This document shows, piece after piece, positions 19,056 through 27,949 of a DNA stretch of 64,000 nt. The DNA lies in the NCBI GenBank assembly GCA_016699405.1, contig CP064972.1:1240001-1304000 (forward strand), read 5' to 3'. The translations under genes and the position numbers were made by a program. Numbering within the stretch: position 1 is the stretch's first letter; each line of letters opens with the position of its first letter. Below the pieces are notes generated by a model. That model saw only the letters and a program-made list of their open reading frames with translations, was not told where the DNA came from and ran no database searches. The DNA is from Holophagales bacterium. Its GTDB lineage: Bacteria > Acidobacteriota > Thermoanaerobaculia > Multivoradales > JAGPDF01.

Positions 19056-19258
19056 TCGCCGGAGCCGGGTTGCTGCCGCGTCGCCCGAGCCGGATCTCCT
19101 CCCCGGCTTCGTCGAGACGGCTTGCGACCTCGACTCTCAGCGGAGGATGCTGTCCCTCCCCTTCGCCTTCCGCGCCGCCGCCAGGGGCGAGCGAGCGGAG
19201 CGAGAGGTGAGGTGGGAGGTAGCCGGAAGCGAAGCGAGGAGGACGAGGTGAACCAGCC

Positions 19259-19633
19259 GTGACGAACGAATCCGATTCGATCGCAGCGCGCGCCGCGGCG
19301 CCCTGGGTGCGCCTCGACGACGGGGCGACGCTCGGCCAGCGAGGGTCCGAAGGCGGCGTCATCTTGCTCGACGACGAGCATCCCGCCGGTGCGCGGATCA
19401 CCCTCGAGGCGACCGGCTACCCGCCGTTCGCCATCACCTGCGGCGTCTATGGCTCGATGGTGCACACCCGCTTCCTCGGCACCGAGGAAGGAGCGCGCCG
19501 CGAGGTGGAGGCGATGAAGCCGCGCCTCGCGCTCCTGGCCGCCTCGGTGCCGTATGTCGACGAGCCGGACGCCGAGCGTCGTGCGCGCGAGGTCGCCGAG
19601 GCGTGCTCACGTTTCGCCGAGGAGTTTCCCTAG
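19259..19633 (+). CDS. conserved hypothetical protein
   Basis: 124 residues from a GTG start. Compact and acidic, with ILLDDEHPAGARITLE, then ITCGVYGSMVHTRFLG and a C-terminal helix (ERRAREVAEACSRFAEEFP). No membrane segment or signal peptide, so cytoplasmic. I do not recognise the family. It is followed 37 bases later by the RibD-like gene on the same strand. Confidence 0.6.
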   Translation: MTNESDSIAARAAAPWVRLDDGATLGQRGSEGGVILLDDEHPAGARITLEATGYPPFAITCGVYGSMVHTRFLGTEEGARREVEAMKPRLALLAASVPYVDEPDAERRAREVAEACSRFAEEFP

Positions 19634-19670
19634 CGGTTCAACGATGGCACCGACACAACGGAGGGGACCC

Positions 19671-20318
19671 ATGTCGAAACTACGCGTCGAGAGCCTCACC
19701 ATCTCGCTCGACGGCTTCGCCGCCGGCCCGCGCCAGGACTTCGAACATCCGCTCGGCGTCGGCGGCGAAGCGCTCCACGGTTGGGCGCTCGCGACGCGGA
19801 CCTTTCAGCGGAAGGTCCTCGGCAACGACGGCGGCGAGACCGGCGTCGACGACGACATCGCCGCGCGCGGCTTCCGCAACGTCGGCGCCTGGATCCTCGG
19901 CCGGAACATGTTCGGGCCGGTCCGGGGTCCCTGGCCGGACGAGAGCTGGCGCGGCTGGTGGGGCGAGAACCCCGTCTATCACGTGCCGGTCTTCGTGTTG
20001 ACCCACCATCCGCGCCCGCCGCTGGTGATGGAGGGCGGGACGACCTTCCATTTCGTCAACGAGGGGATCCACGTCGCCCTCGCGGCGGCGCGGGAGGCCG
20101 CGCGCGGCGCCGACGTGCGGCTCGGCGGCGGGGCGAACACCATCCAGCAGTACCTGCGCGAACGGCTGGTCGACGAGATGCACGTCGCCATCTCGCCCGT
20201 CGTCCTCGGCTCGGGCGAGCGTCTCTTCGACGGCGTCGACTTGCGTGCCCTGGGCTACGCCTGCACCGAGCACCTCCCCTCGGCCCGGGCGACCCACGTG
20301 GTCTTCAAGCGGCAGTGA
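19671..20318 (+). CDS. dihydrofolate reductase-like (RibD C-terminal) protein
   Basis: 215 residues; GGAGGGGACCC precedes the ATG at 19671. The RibD-C/YyaP pattern is clear: LTISLDGFAAGP at the N-terminus, GAWILGRNMFGPVRGPW in the middle, PVFVLTHHPRPPL, then ADVRLGGGANTIQQYLRERLVDEMHVAISPVVLGSGERLF. These proteins have a NADPH-binding DHFR-like fold; most stand-alone members are of unknown substrate. No riboflavin gene is nearby, so flavin biosynthesis is not implied. Confidence 0.85.
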   Translation: MSKLRVESLTISLDGFAAGPRQDFEHPLGVGGEALHGWALATRTFQRKVLGNDGGETGVDDDIAARGFRNVGAWILGRNMFGPVRGPWPDESWRGWWGENPVYHVPVFVLTHHPRPPLVMEGGTTFHFVNEGIHVALAAAREAARGADVRLGGGANTIQQYLRERLVDEMHVAISPVVLGSGERLFDGVDLRALGYACTEHLPSARATHVVFKRQ

Positions 20319-20519
20319 GGGGGCGGACGCGAATCCGGCGGTCACCCACTCCACCGGGGTGGACGCCGTGAGCAACGTCCCCCCCGCGCGGGAACGGGGA
20401 GATTCTCCTGCCGTGCGCGGCGTCGCCGCGGCAGGCTCCCGTGGCGGCACGAATAGATCCGCCGAGGAGCTGGGCTCCCGCCAGCGCACCGGGGCTCCAG
20501 TTCGATGGCGAGGTCGTCG

Positions 20520-21011
20520 ATGTCGATGACCGCGCTCGTCTGGCTCGTCACGGCCGGGGTGCTGGTCCACAACGCCGAAGAGGCGATGGCCCTGCCGGCC
20601 TGGTCGGCAAGCGCCGGGAGATGGCATCGGCCGGTGGGCGCCGGCGAGTTCCGCGTCGCGGTCGCCGCCCTCTCGGCCCTGCTCGTCGCTCTCGCCGGAG
20701 GCGCCTCGTTTGCCGGCCCACGAAGCCTCGCCGCCACGCTCTTCGCCGGCTACGTCAGCGCGATGCTCGCCAACGTCCTCGTGCCGCACCTGCTTGCCAC
20801 GATCGCCATGCGCCGCCCGATGCCCGGTACCGCGACGGCGGTGGCGCTCAACCTGCCGCTCGGCGTCTGGTTTCTCCGCCGCGCTCTCGCCGAGGGCTAC
20901 GTCGACGGCCCGACCCTCGCCTGGGCGGCGCCGCTCTCCGCGCTCTCGCTCGTCCTCTCGATCCCCCTCCTCTTCGCCCTCGGCCGGCGCGTCGTCGCCC
21001 CGCGCCGGTAG
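20520..21011 (+). CDS. HXXEE domain membrane protein
   Basis: About 163 residues with four to five helices. The first helix ends in LVHNAEEAMALPAW, giving the H-x-x-E-E signature that names the family; an SP-rich loop and a second conserved patch (MLANVLVPHLLATIAM with GTATAVALNLPLGVW) agree. Function of the family is unknown, but the His/Glu pair and helix layout suggest a membrane metal-binding or hydrolase-like site. An in-frame ATG at 20505 would add five residues; 20520 has GAGG at better spacing. Confidence 0.75.
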   Translation: MSMTALVWLVTAGVLVHNAEEAMALPAWSASAGRWHRPVGAGEFRVAVAALSALLVALAGGASFAGPRSLAATLFAGYVSAMLANVLVPHLLATIAMRRPMPGTATAVALNLPLGVWFLRRALAEGYVDGPTLAWAAPLSALSLVLSIPLLFALGRRVVAPRR

Positions 21012-21049
21012 CGCACCCGACTCGCGCTCGCCTGGGCTACGCTCTTGGT

Positions 21050-21589
21050 GTGACCGATTCCAACGTGCCGACCGGGAGCTCGATTCTCGGACTTGCGACA
21101 CCGATTCAGGTGGAGCTCTCGTTCACCCCGGGGATCGTCCGCCGCGCAACCCTCGCCTACCTTCGTCGCGGGCTCGGTCTGGGCGGCGCCGTCGGCCTCC
21201 TCGCGGTGGTCGGTGCGGCCGCTCTCCTGGTGGCCCTCCGGCCGGGCTCCTGGCTGTCGGGCGTAGCGACCGGCGCGGCCCTCGTGCTAGCGCTCCTCGT
21301 CGTCGGCCTCTACCTGCTCCACTACCGTCGCGGCATAGCGAAGCTTCGTCGTACCGGTTCCCGCCCGGTGCAGCTCGAGCTCTCCGACACGGAGCTGCGC
21401 GTCACCTCCGAAGGGGGCTCCTTAGCGACCCCCTGGTCGACCTTCGAAGAGCTGTGGCAGTTTCCCGATCTCTGGCTCCTCATCCTCGGCCGTGGCCAGT
21501 TCATGACCCTGCCCCTCGCCGGCCTGAGCCGCGAAGCGCGCGAGCTGCTGGCAAAGCGCGTGCCCACCGGAGGGCGCAGTGCAACTTGA
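21050..21589 (+). CDS. YcxB-like membrane protein
   Basis: 179 residues from GTG 21050. Two transmembrane helices (about residues 45-65 and 70-90) are followed by a cytoplasmic domain with the YcxB pattern: VQLELSDTELRVTSEGGSLATPWSTFEELWQFPDLWLLILGRGQFMTLPLAGLS. The family is widespread in membrane proteins of unknown role. Nothing in the neighbourhood narrows it. Confidence 0.7.
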   Translation: MTDSNVPTGSSILGLATPIQVELSFTPGIVRRATLAYLRRGLGLGGAVGLLAVVGAAALLVALRPGSWLSGVATGAALVLALLVVGLYLLHYRRGIAKLRRTGSRPVQLELSDTELRVTSEGGSLATPWSTFEELWQFPDLWLLILGRGQFMTLPLAGLSREARELLAKRVPTGGRSAT

Positions 21590-21728
21590 GAGAGTCGTTC
21601 GCTCAACGGGCGAGCGCCCGGCCGAGGCGCGAGGAGCGACATCGCGGACACGCGGTTCTTCGAAGGGGCTCATCGTCTCTGATCCCGACGAACGCTCTCG
21701 CAGAGCGCACGGCGGGGGAGCTTTCAAG

Positions 21729-22235
21729 ATGAGCAGGCGGCTCGCAAGCTCGCTTGCCGGGCTCCTGGTGGCGGGGGTCGCGACGAGCGGCTTGGCAGGC
21801 CTCGCCGCTGCCGCGAACGACGACCCCGATCCCTGGGTGACGGTGGGCTTCGTCATCGTTCGCTCGACGACCGACTACCGTGAGGCGCGACGAATCGTCG
21901 ACGAAGCAAAGGACCGCCTCGGGATTCCAGTCGATCTCCGGGGACTGGTGTTCGACGGCGAACACGGACTGACCTTCTCGCCAGAGGTCTGCGAGAAGGA
22001 AGCGCTCTCCCCATTCCCGTGCTACCTCGCACGCGGCCGCACCGATGCGGGGGTGTACCTGAGCATCGAACGCTCCGACGCCTACGCCAGCTTTCGGCCG
22101 GGCTACTTCCTCGTGTTCGCGGCAAACGGCGACCCGGAGTCGGCCGAGCTCAAAGCGACCTTGGCGAAGGTGCGGGGCCTGTTCAAGGACGCCTACCTGA
22201 AGGGAGGGAAGGTCTATCAGGGGTGCCTGCACTAG
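21729..22235 (+). CDS. hypothetical exported protein
   Basis: 168 residues with a signal peptide (ending near LAGLAAAA, residue 27). The mature protein starts WVTVGFVIVRSTTDYREARRIVDEAKDRLGI, a SPOR-like beta-alpha pattern. It then has two Cys in FSPEVCEKEALSPFPCYLARG and a final CLH, so disulfides are likely. YFLVFAANGDPESAELKATLAKVR is a second beta-alpha unit. It may be a small peptidoglycan- or ligand-binding envelope protein; that is a guess from strand order only. Confidence 0.55.
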   Translation: MSRRLASSLAGLLVAGVATSGLAGLAAAANDDPDPWVTVGFVIVRSTTDYREARRIVDEAKDRLGIPVDLRGLVFDGEHGLTFSPEVCEKEALSPFPCYLARGRTDAGVYLSIERSDAYASFRPGYFLVFAANGDPESAELKATLAKVRGLFKDAYLKGGKVYQGCLH

Positions 22236-22454
22236 CCGAGCTTCGAGAGACCTTCGCCGAGCTGGTCTCGACGAGAGGACGCGAAGATCGGGATCGAGAG
22301 TTCTTCCCTCGCCACCGTGGCCACCTGCAACTCTCCCGTAGCTGAGAAGGGAGGGTTTACAAGACCATCCTGCCGCGGGTCGGTACCGGTCCGTGGGGAG
22401 TTCCTCCTCGGAACTCGGACGGCTCAGACGTAACATCGCCAAGTGGCCCTCGCG

Positions 22455-24620
22455 ATGAGCGCTCCTTCACGTCCGCCCGCGCCGCTTTGGACGGAGCGCG
22501 GGGTGGCGGTGTTGCTGCTCCTCTCGGCGCTGGTGCCGGCGGCGAGGTTGGGACGGACGGGGTTGATGGTCTCGGCGGTGCTCGCCGTCGTGACGCTGCT
22601 GGCCGGTGCGGCTCGCGTGGCGCGACGGCTGGTGGGCGGCGGTACCGGGCTCGATCGCGCGGTGGTGGCTGGCGTGATCGCGTGGGCGATCGTGGTCGTC
22701 GTCGGCACGGGGCTCGGACACGGCGGATGGCTCTGGCGACGGCCGTTCTGGGCGATCGTCGCGGGGCTCGCGCTGGCGGCGAGTTGGCTGAAGGAGCACC
22801 GCGTCGTGGAGACTTCGCCGGCGTCGCCGGACGCCGGTGGAGGGAGCCGATTCGAGCTCCGGGCGTCGCTCGGCGCACGCGCGACTGCGGCGCTGGTCGC
22901 GGCAGCGGTGGCGCTGCTCGTTGCCGGCGTCGTCAGGGATCTGCGTTCCGCCCAGCTCGAGCCGCCGGGGGCGCGGGCCTTCGACGACCTCTCGTATCAC
23001 CTGCCGGCGGCGGCGACCTGGTGGCGTGCCGGCGACCTGCGGATGCTCAAGTTCACCATGGGCGATCCGGCGACGGCGTTCTATCCGATCGACGGTGAGC
23101 TCGTCTCCTGGACGCTGCTCGCGCTGCTCGACGGGAACGACTTCCTCGCCCGTTTCACCGAGCTGCCGTTCGCCTTGGCGCTCCTGCTCGCCGTGGCCGC
23201 GCTGGCGCGCCGCCTCGGGCTCGACTGGCCGGCGACCGGGCTCGCCGTGGCGCTCGCCGGCACGGTGCCGCGTCTGGTGCCGCAGCTCATGCTCTCGGCG
23301 GGCAACGACGTGGCGAGCGCGTTCGCGGCGCTCGCCCTGGTGCACGCGGCCCTGCTGCTGCGGGAACGGCTCGATCGCGGTCGTGCGCTCGCGGCGGGGC
23401 TCGCGCTCGGACTGCTGGTCGGAACGAAGTACGCAGGGCTCCTCCTCCTCCCGGTGGTCGGTCTGCCGCTGCTGCTCGCCCTCGCGGCGCAGCGACGCGC
23501 GGGAGGGCGACCGCTGGCGGTCGCTCTCGTCCTGCTCCTCGGCGCCGCGGCGCTGACCGGCGGGTACGCGTATGCGCGGAACCTGGTCACCGCCGGCAAC
23601 CCGCTCTTCCCGGCGAACGTCACGCTCTTCGGGACGACGCTGCTCGGCGGCTGGCCGCACGTCACCGCCGAGGCGTGGCGAGCGCGGCCCGAGTACCCGA
23701 TCGACCCGTCGCGCTTCCTGCTCGACAACGCTGCGCAGCTCGGCCCGCTCTTCGCCTGGCTGCTGCTCCCCGGGGCGCTGCTGGCGCCGGTGGGGGCGCT
23801 CGTGCGGCCCGGGCGCGCCCACGCCGATCGCCTTCTCGACACGGCGGTTCTGGCGCTGCCGCTCGGCGCCTGGGCCCTCTTCCTCACCGTCTTCTTCGAC
23901 CATCGCGACGTGCGCTACCTGCTCGCCGGGGTCGCGACGACGGCGCTGGCGACCGCGTGGCTTGCGGCGCGCCTGCGGGGCGCCGCCGGTGTCGTGGCGC
24001 AGGGTGGGATTGCCATCGCCGCGGGTCTCGTCCTCGCTTCGTCGTTGATGCCACCGCACCCGCTGCTGATGGCGCTCGGCGGGCTGGTTCTCGGCTCGAC
24101 CTGGCCCGAGTGGACGGCGCCGGCAGGCCGGCTCGGTGGGCTGGCGGCGCGGTTCGTGCTGCCCGCGATCGTGCTGCTGGGGATCCTCGGGGCCGACCCG
24201 ATGGCCCACCGCGCCCGCGACTACGAACGGTACCGGCTGGACAACGAGCGCGCCGCAGCGACCGTCGAGGCGCTGACTCGCGGTCGCGCGATCACCCTCG
24301 CCTACGTCGGTTGGAACCAGCCGTACCTCTTCCTCGGCAACGGTCTACGCCACCAGGTCCGGATGCCGCCGACGCACCGCGAGCCCGGAGCGGAGCTCTA
24401 CGTCTGGGGTGGCTCGCTCGTCATGCCGCACGACGCATTCGATCGAGCGGCCTGGATCGCCAACCTCGAGGCCGCCGAGGTCGAGCTCGTCGTCGTCGTG
24501 CGCGGCACCGACGACCAGCCGGAGCGCGGCTGGATCGACGAGCTCTCGACACGCTTCGCGCTCCTCTGGAACGACGGCCGCACCGAGATCTGGCGCTTCG
24601 CCAACCCACCGCGGCCCTAG
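22455..24620 (+). CDS. polytopic membrane glycosyltransferase-like protein (GT-C)
   Basis: About 721 residues; ATG 22455 chosen (GTG 22443 is an alternative). Some 12 helices spread over residues 15-580 and a soluble C-terminal domain of 140 residues (ending LLWNDGRTEIWRFANP). The first periplasmic loop has AFDDLSYHLPAAATWWRAGDL, matching the acidic D-D/H..P loop of GT39/ArnT-like transferases that use polyprenyl-phosphate sugars, and KYAGLLLLP follows helix 7. Probably decorates lipid or protein with sugar on the outer face of the inner membrane. Single-gene unit. Confidence 0.7.
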   Translation: MSAPSRPPAPLWTERGVAVLLLLSALVPAARLGRTGLMVSAVLAVVTLLAGAARVARRLVGGGTGLDRAVVAGVIAWAIVVVVGTGLGHGGWLWRRPFWAIVAGLALAASWLKEHRVVETSPASPDAGGGSRFELRASLGARATAALVAAAVALLVAGVVRDLRSAQLEPPGARAFDDLSYHLPAAATWWRAGDLRMLKFTMGDPATAFYPIDGELVSWTLLALLDGNDFLARFTELPFALALLLAVAALARRLGLDWPATGLAVALAGTVPRLVPQLMLSAGNDVASAFAALALVHAALLLRERLDRGRALAAGLALGLLVGTKYAGLLLLPVVGLPLLLALAAQRRAGGRPLAVALVLLLGAAALTGGYAYARNLVTAGNPLFPANVTLFGTTLLGGWPHVTAEAWRARPEYPIDPSRFLLDNAAQLGPLFAWLLLPGALLAPVGALVRPGRAHADRLLDTAVLALPLGAWALFLTVFFDHRDVRYLLAGVATTALATAWLAARLRGAAGVVAQGGIAIAAGLVLASSLMPPHPLLMALGGLVLGSTWPEWTAPAGRLGGLAARFVLPAIVLLGILGADPMAHRARDYERYRLDNERAAATVEALTRGRAITLAYVGWNQPYLFLGNGLRHQVRMPPTHREPGAELYVWGGSLVMPHDAFDRAAWIANLEAAEVELVVVVRGTDDQPERGWIDELSTRFALLWNDGRTEIWRFANPPRP

Positions 24621-24784
24621 CAAGACGCCATGACTTCGCGCGTCTCGCCGTCCCTCGTCACCCCGAGCGAGAGCGAGGGGCCTGGGTGGACGGGCGGTGC
24701 GGCAGCGGATCGAGCTCGGTGGAGACCCCCCGCCACCCCGGTCGGGTGAAGGGGCGCGTCCCGCCCAGCGGAGCGAGCGACTCG

Positions 24785-26332
24785 TCAGGCCGTGCGCTCG
24801 ATCACGGGCTCGGGCGGTGCGGCCGCTTGGGCGCCGTGGCGGAGCTCGAAGACGTCTTCGATCGCGTCGATGCCGAACTCGAGGGTCACGGTGATGTAGT
24901 CGTGGATCGCCTGGCGCAGCAGGAAGCTCGCCGAGTCGTGGGCGAGGACCTCGTGCACGATGCGGTCGAAGGCCGAGATGGCGTAACGCACCTCGGCGCA
25001 GGTGAAGCCTTGGCGGGCGCGCCGCTCGGCGAGGTCGCGGCAGTAGGACATGAACGGGCTGCGCTCGCGCGTTCGCACGGCCTGCAGCAGGTTGTGGAAG
25101 AGCAGGCGGTGGTGCCAGGCGTGCTCCTCGGCCGGCATCTCGCGGTAGTGGGTGAGCAGCTCCTGGCCCTCGGGGCCGATCAGCACACGGGTGAAGCGGG
25201 CGCTGATCTCCGGCTCGTGCAGATCGAGCAGGCGCAGCACCTGGAGATTCGGGTAGAGGTGTCCGAGGTGCAGCACGTCGGCGTTCTTGGCGTACCACTC
25301 GACCGGGTCGGCCTTCGAGTTCTCGATCAGGAAGGGGATGCGGCGCAGGATCGAGAGGCGGGGGCGCGGCGCCCAGTCGAGCAGCTCGCGCGTGCGGCGC
25401 GCGTCGACGTCGAGTCGCAGGTCGATCATCTTCGACATCCACGGCCGCTCGAACGGCTCCTCGCCGAGGAGCTTGCCCATCGTATGGCGGGCACGGATGC
25501 CGACCGCGGCGAGCGGCTTCGGCACGTGGAGCGGGCGGCGCGCCTTGCCGAAGGCGTAGGCGGTGGTAGCGCGGAAGAGCTCTTCGTGGGTCACCGCGCC
25601 GTCGGGGCTGGCGAGCAGGACCTGGCTCGGTGGCAGGTCGCGGCGGCGGTCGATCACCCGCTCGAGGAAGAGAGCGAGATCGCGCACGTGCATGTAGGGG
25701 ACGGCCGAACGCCCGCGCCCGCCGAGGACGCGCGCGTTCCAGCGCTTCGAGAGCCACGTCTGCAGGAAGACGAAGAGCGGCGCGTACTCGCACCAGTCCG
25801 AGAACAGCGCGGCGAAGCGCACGATCGCGGTCGGGAAGTCGCGCGAGGCCTCGCGGACCAGCTCTTCGCCCTGCCGCTTGCTGACGCCGTAGGGGTGAGT
25901 CGCGTCCGGCGGGCTCGCTTCGGTCAGCGCTGTCCCGGGGCGCGGGAACTCGCAGGCCGCCGCGGAACTGGCGAAGATGAAGCGCTCGAGCCCGAGGCCG
26001 CGCGACATCTCGAGCAACAGGCAGGTGCCGTCGACGTTGGTGCGCTGGTACTCCGGGTTGTTCTCGCCGGTGAAGTCGTAGTAGGCGGCCAGGTGAAGCA
26101 GGACCTGCACGCTGCCACCGGCGCGGACCTCGGTGAAGAAGCGCGAGAGCGGTTCGGGCTCGGCGATGTCGAGCTGGTGCCAACTGACGTTGGGGTGGTC
26201 GGGTGCCTGGCTCTCGGCCTGGGAGAGCCGGTCCACGGCGAAGACGCGGTAGCGAGAGCGAACCGTCTCGAGCACTCGTCGGCCGACGAAGCCCGAAGCC
26301 CCCGTGAGCACGAGGCGTGGCAGGGTTTCCAT
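24785..26332 (-). CDS. NAD-dependent epimerase/dehydratase with C-terminal extension
   Basis: 515 residues. Residues 1-310 are an extended SDR: GASGFVG (11-17), LLHLAAYYDFTGENN, ASSAAACEFP (Ser of the catalytic triad, about 122), YGVSK (148-152), then PYMHVRDLALFLE. The remaining 190 residues are helical with no recognised domain (RVLIGPEGQELLTHYREMP, HHRLLFHNLLQAVRTRERS, SYCRDLAERRARQGFTCAEVRYAI). This is nearly double the usual SDR length, so it is a fusion with a second domain. ATG 26332 chosen over TTG 26341. Substrate unknown; a sugar-nucleotide or sterol-like substrate are both possible. Confidence 0.8.
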   Translation of the reverse strand: METLPRLVLTGASGFVGRRVLETVRSRYRVFAVDRLSQAESQAPDHPNVSWHQLDIAEPEPLSRFFTEVRAGGSVQVLLHLAAYYDFTGENNPEYQRTNVDGTCLLLEMSRGLGLERFIFASSAAACEFPRPGTALTEASPPDATHPYGVSKRQGEELVREASRDFPTAIVRFAALFSDWCEYAPLFVFLQTWLSKRWNARVLGGRGRSAVPYMHVRDLALFLERVIDRRRDLPPSQVLLASPDGAVTHEELFRATTAYAFGKARRPLHVPKPLAAVGIRARHTMGKLLGEEPFERPWMSKMIDLRLDVDARRTRELLDWAPRPRLSILRRIPFLIENSKADPVEWYAKNADVLHLGHLYPNLQVLRLLDLHEPEISARFTRVLIGPEGQELLTHYREMPAEEHAWHHRLLFHNLLQAVRTRERSPFMSYCRDLAERRARQGFTCAEVRYAISAFDRIVHEVLAHDSASFLLRQAIHDYITVTLEFGIDAIEDVFELRHGAQAAAPPEPVIERTA

Positions 26333-26494
26333 GGTCTGCAAGGCAGGATACTCCCCTGTCCGGGAGGCAGATTCACCCGGATGGGTAGGGTGGGCGACGG
26401 AACGGCCAGAGACCTCTAGAATGGGTTCCCTGTCCCTCCCGGCGCGGCTCTGCCCGGCGCCGGGCTACCGACGGTCTCGAGAGGAGATCCCGCC

Positions 26495-27949
26495 ATGACG
26501 TTCGTCTCTGACCTGGAACCCAAGGCGCTCTGGCGCCATTTCGACCGGATTCTCACCATCCCGCGCGGCTCGAAGAACGAGGAGGCGATGCGGCGCTACG
26601 TGCTCTCGGTGGCCGACGCCTGCAAGCTCCCCTCGCGCGGCGACGCGGCGGGCAACGTGGTGATCTCGGTGCCCGCCTCGCCCGGGATGGAGGGCGCCGC
26701 GCCGACGATCCTCCAGGCGCATCTCGACATGGTCAACGAGAAGAACTCCGACGTCGTCCACGACTTCGAGAAGGACGCCCTCGTGCCGCGGATGGACGGC
26801 GAGTTCCTCAAGGCCAGCGGGACGACCCTCGGCTCGGACAACGGCATCGGCGTCGCGGCGATGCTGGCGATCGCCGAGTCCAAGGAGCTCGTCCACGGTC
26901 CGCTCGAGCTGCTCTTCACCATCGACGAGGAGACCGGCCTGACCGGCGCCACGGAGGTCGACGCCAAGCTGCTGCATGGCCGGCGCCTGATCAACCTCGA
27001 TTCGGAGGAGGAGGGGACGCTCACCGTCGGCTGCGCCGGCGGCGCCGGCAACAACCTCTCGCTGCCGATCGAGAAGGAGCCGCCGGTGCCCGGGGCGACG
27101 GCGGTCGAGGTGGTGGTGGCCGGGCTCAAGGGCGGCCACTCCGGCGTCGACATCCACCTGCAGCGCGCCAACGCCCTCAAGGTGCTCGCCCGGGCGCTGC
27201 ACGTGGCCACCGAGGTGGCGCCGCTGCGGCTCGCCGCGATCGCCGGCGGCGACAAGCACAACGCCATCCCGCGCGAGGCACGCGCCGTGGTGGTGGTCGG
27301 CGCGGCAGCGCGCGAGAGCTTCCGCGCGGCGGTCGCCAAGGAGATCGAGGCGATGGCGCTCGAGGTCAAGCCGGCCGACCCGGGGCTGCGCTACGAGCTC
27401 GCCGACGTCGCACTGCCCGATCGCGTCTGGACCGAGGCGGTGACGCGGCGGGCGCTCTCGCTGCTCGACGCGCTGCCGCACGGCGTGCTGGTGATGAGCT
27501 ACGACATCCCGGGTCTCGTCGAGACCTCGACCAATCTCGCGGTGGTGGCCGAACGCGACAGCGCCCTGGTCATCCACATGAGCAACCGCTCTTCGGTGAT
27601 GTCGGCGCTGCGCGGCGTCCAGGCGCGAATGCGCGCCTACGGTGAGCTCGCCGGCGCGGCGGTCGAGACGCTCGACGGCTATCCGGGGTGGAAGCCGAAT
27701 CTCGACAGCCCGCTGCTCGCCATCGTCAAGCGCGTCCACGAGCGCGTCCTCGGCTTCCCGGCGCAGGTCGGCGCCATCCACGCCGGCCTCGAGTGCGGCA
27801 TCATCGGCGAGAAGATCGAGGGGATGGACATGATCTCCTTCGGTCCGACGATCCAGTTCCCCCACTCGCCCGACGAGCGCGTCCACGTCGCCTCGGTCGG
27901 TCGCTTCTGGAACCTCCTCGTCGAAGTGATCCGCGAGCTCGGCGCTTAG
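26495..27949 (+). CDS. pepD: beta-Ala-His (Xaa-His) dipeptidase, PepD-like
   Basis: 484 residues, typical of PepD. M20 metallopeptidase hydrolysing Xaa-His dipeptides in the cytosol. Metal ligands and catalytic residues visible: QAHLDMV (His76, Asp78), GSDNGIGVAA (Asp115), IDEETGLTGA (catalytic Glu145/Glu146), NLDSEEEG and, near the end, IHAGLECGIIGEK. The inserted dimerisation or lid domain lies at about 205-385. GAGAGG upstream and start at 26495 agree. It is convergent with the next gene; the stops overlap by 4 bases. Confidence 0.9.
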   Translation: MTFVSDLEPKALWRHFDRILTIPRGSKNEEAMRRYVLSVADACKLPSRGDAAGNVVISVPASPGMEGAAPTILQAHLDMVNEKNSDVVHDFEKDALVPRMDGEFLKASGTTLGSDNGIGVAAMLAIAESKELVHGPLELLFTIDEETGLTGATEVDAKLLHGRRLINLDSEEEGTLTVGCAGGAGNNLSLPIEKEPPVPGATAVEVVVAGLKGGHSGVDIHLQRANALKVLARALHVATEVAPLRLAAIAGGDKHNAIPREARAVVVVGAAARESFRAAVAKEIEAMALEVKPADPGLRYELADVALPDRVWTEAVTRRALSLLDALPHGVLVMSYDIPGLVETSTNLAVVAERDSALVIHMSNRSSVMSALRGVQARMRAYGELAGAAVETLDGYPGWKPNLDSPLLAIVKRVHERVLGFPAQVGAIHAGLECGIIGEKIEGMDMISFGPTIQFPHSPDERVHVASVGRFWNLLVEVIRELGA

